Of a stretch of 6,990 bases of DNA, positions 5,834 through 6,990 are shown piece after piece. This DNA is from Pseudomonadota bacterium (GTDB taxonomy: Bacteria > Pseudomonadota > Gammaproteobacteria > Burkholderiales > Burkholderiaceae_C), in NCBI GenBank assembly GCA_023460715.1, contig JAEWPH010000119.1, forward strand, positions 1 to 6,990, read 5' to 3'. The notes beneath the pieces are model-generated. The model saw nothing but the letters and a program-made list of their open reading frames with translations. It was not told the DNA's origin and searched no databases. Both the position numbers and the translations under genes were made by a program. How positions within the stretch are numbered: position 1 is the first letter of the stretch; the number at the start of each line of letters is the position of its first letter.

Positions 5834-6990
5834 GGGGCCTCTTTCTTCGGGGCGGCGGTGTCCTCGGCCATGGCCTGGAACTGGCGGGCCAGCAGCAGCA
5901 CGTTCTGGCTCACCACGGCCTCGCCGGGCTGCAGGCCGGAGGCGACGACCACCTCGCCCGGCCCTTCATGGGCCAGGTCGACCTTGCGCGGCTCGAACAC
6001 CCCGGCCTCGCGGCGCACGTAGACTACGTGCTGCGTGCCGTCGAGCACCACGGACGGTGCGGGCACCACCACGCCGCCAGCGCGGCTTTCCTGCACGCGT
6101 GCGGTGGCGAGCATCTCGGCCTTCAGGCGCCGGTCCGTGTTGGGCACCACGCCGCGCACCTTGATCGTCCGCGTGCCGGGGTCGATGGCATCGGCCGTGG
6201 CCGTCACCTTGCCGGTGAAGGTCGTGCCGGGATAGGCCGGCACCTGCAGCGTGACGGCATCGCCCGGCCGCAGGGACGCCAGATCGCTCTCGCGCGCGTC
6301 GATCTGCACCCACAGCGAGGTCGGGTCGGTCACCACGAACAGCGCCGGGCCGTTCTGGTCGGGGCGCACCTCCTGGCCGGGGTTGAGGTTGCGCTCCACC
6401 ACCACGCCGGCGATGCCGGTGGTGAGGGCGAGCTGCTGGTTCACGCCGCTGGCGCTGCCATACAGGCGGGTGCGCGCCGCTGCGCGGGCCACCTCGGCCT
6501 GGGCGCCGGCGGCCTCGGCCTCGGCCTGCTCCAGGTCCTTGCGGGCGATGATGCCGGCCTCGAACAGTTCTCGCTGGCGCTTGAGTGCCTGCTGCGCCAG
6601 CGACTGGCCTGCCTGGGCCTTGGCCGTGTCGGCCTGGGCCACGCCGAAGTCCGGCGAGGCCAGCAGCGCCAGCGGGGCCCCGGCCTTGACCGGCTGGCCC
6701 AGGTCGGCCTGCATGGCGGTCACGCGGCCGGCGAAGGCCGGGTAGATGCGCTGCGTGCGCTCCTCGTTCCACACCAGCCGCGCGGGCAGCTCCACGACCA
6801 CGTCCTTGGCGGCGCGGGCCTCCACCGTGCCCAGCAGGGCGAGTTGCGGGTGGCCGGCGGGAAAGCGCAGCTGGCCCGACTGGACCACCGGCGGCGCGGG
6901 CTCGGGCGGGGAGGCCGCATCGGCCGCGGATTTGCCGCAGCCGGGCAGGAGCAGGGTGCAGGCGGAGCCCAGTGCGGCCAGGGCCAGCAG
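5830..6990 (-). CDS. Periplasmic adaptor of the RND efflux system (CzcB-like membrane-fusion protein), predicted lipoprotein, 5' truncated
   Basis: The adaptor that links the RND pump to an outer-membrane channel. The frame is open to the right edge (386 visible codons), so the GTG at 6888 is not the real start. Numbering from the edge, residues 1-17 are a hydrophobic signal core ending LLLPGC, with lipobox Cys18 followed by Gly19 and an Ala/Pro-rich linker. This indicates a lipid-anchored protein; Pro at -2 is a little unusual. Next come the CzcB-type opening LPARLVWNEERTQRI (68-82), a first lipoyl half (about 83-112, AFAGRVTAMQADLGQPVKAG), an alpha-hairpin rich in Ala, Gln and Glu (about 116-178), a second lipoyl half (about 188-220), the beta-barrel (about 224-300) and a membrane-proximal domain to about 372. 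There is no CusF-like domain and no Met- or His-rich N-terminal segment in the visible part, which favours the divalent-metal type. The pump gene follows with a 4-base overlap. The operon promoter lies outside the window. Confidence 0.9.
   Translation of the reverse strand: MLALAALGSACTLLLPGCGKSAADAASPPEPAPPVVQSGQLRFPAGHPQLALLGTVEARAAKDVVVELPARLVWNEERTQRIYPAFAGRVTAMQADLGQPVKAGAPLALLASPDFGVAQADTAKAQAGQSLAQQALKRQRELFEAGIIARKDLEQAEAEAAGAQAEVARAAARTRLYGSASGVNQQLALTTGIAGVVVERNLNPGQEVRPDQNGPALFVVTDPTSLWVQIDARESDLASLRPGDAVTLQVPAYPGTTFTGKVTATADAIDPGTRTIKVRGVVPNTDRRLKAEMLATARVQESRAGGVVVPAPSVVLDGTQHVVYVRREAGVFEPRKVDLAHEGPGEVVVASGLQPGEAVVSQNVLLLARQFQAMAEDTAAPKKEAP
5838..5841 (-). promoter_or_regulatory. 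Likely ribosome binding site of the RND pump gene
   Basis: On the minus strand GAGG (within GAAAGAGG) precedes the pump ATG by only 4 bases, a short spacing. Together with the ATGA overlap this suggests that initiation depends partly on ribosomes finishing the adaptor. Confidence 0.4.
6937..6939 (-). other. Predicted lipidation cysteine codon of the adaptor
   Basis: The TGC codon here encodes the Cys of LLLPGC-GKS, at the end of a hydrophobic stretch that runs to the window edge. The +2 residue is Gly rather than Asp, so there is no inner-membrane retention signal by the E. coli rule. An earlier Cys (GSAC, residue 11) fits the lipobox less well because Gly is at -3. Confidence 0.65.

Noticed and set aside
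2900..6022. A 1040-codon open frame on the plus strand opposite the pump and adaptor.
   Set aside because: Its composition is His/Arg/Gln/Asp-rich, as expected from the complement of a GC-biased gene, and it has no recognisable domains. The pump on the other strand is unmistakable.
1..6990. CRISPR array, tRNA, rRNA, transposase or integrase genes.
   Set aside because: I saw no regularly spaced repeats, no tRNA-like cloverleaf, no rRNA-like sequence and no recombinase protein motifs.

Overview
The window is very GC-rich and its real genes show the strong G/C third-position bias typical of Burkholderiales. Codon use, the chemoreceptor type and a short repeat unit (422-473) together suggest Comamonadaceae, such as Acidovorax and relatives. 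That placement is an inference; no rRNA or other taxonomic marker is present.

Layout: (1) 1-814, plus strand: the C-terminal part of a Cu(I)-type P1B ATPase (CopA family), cut by the left edge. It carries a 45-51 bp repeat-like insertion that stays in frame inside its phosphorylation domain. (2) 815-917: a short spacer with two small dyads and a clear ribosome binding site. (3) 918-2561, plus strand: a complete transmembrane methyl-accepting chemotaxis protein of about 547 residues. (4) 2562-2743: a gap between convergent genes, holding a strong intrinsic terminator for the chemoreceptor and several smaller dyads and tandem duplications. (5) 5833 down to 2744, minus strand: a complete heavy-metal-efflux RND pump (CzcA/CusA superfamily, 1029 residues). 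(6) Right edge down to 5830, minus strand: its periplasmic adaptor, a predicted lipoprotein whose first codons lie beyond the window. The adaptor stop and pump start overlap as ATGA, so the two belong to one operon reading leftward. An outer-membrane factor gene (CzcC type) might lie further upstream, outside the window.

Function: the P-type ATPase would move Cu(I) from cytoplasm to periplasm. The adaptor and RND pump would drive metal from the periplasm or inner membrane across the outer membrane. The pump's TM4 motif (D392-D398-E405) is the divalent-cation (Zn/Co/Ni/Cd) type rather than the CusA type, so the two systems probably handle different metals. The chemoreceptor between them has no visible metal-binding signature.

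This is mostly ordinary metal-homeostasis and chemotaxis content. I see no undescribed multigene system. The most unusual item is the in-frame repeat insertion in the P-type ATPase. Many long open frames antisense to the pump and chemoreceptor are high-GC shadows and are not annotated.
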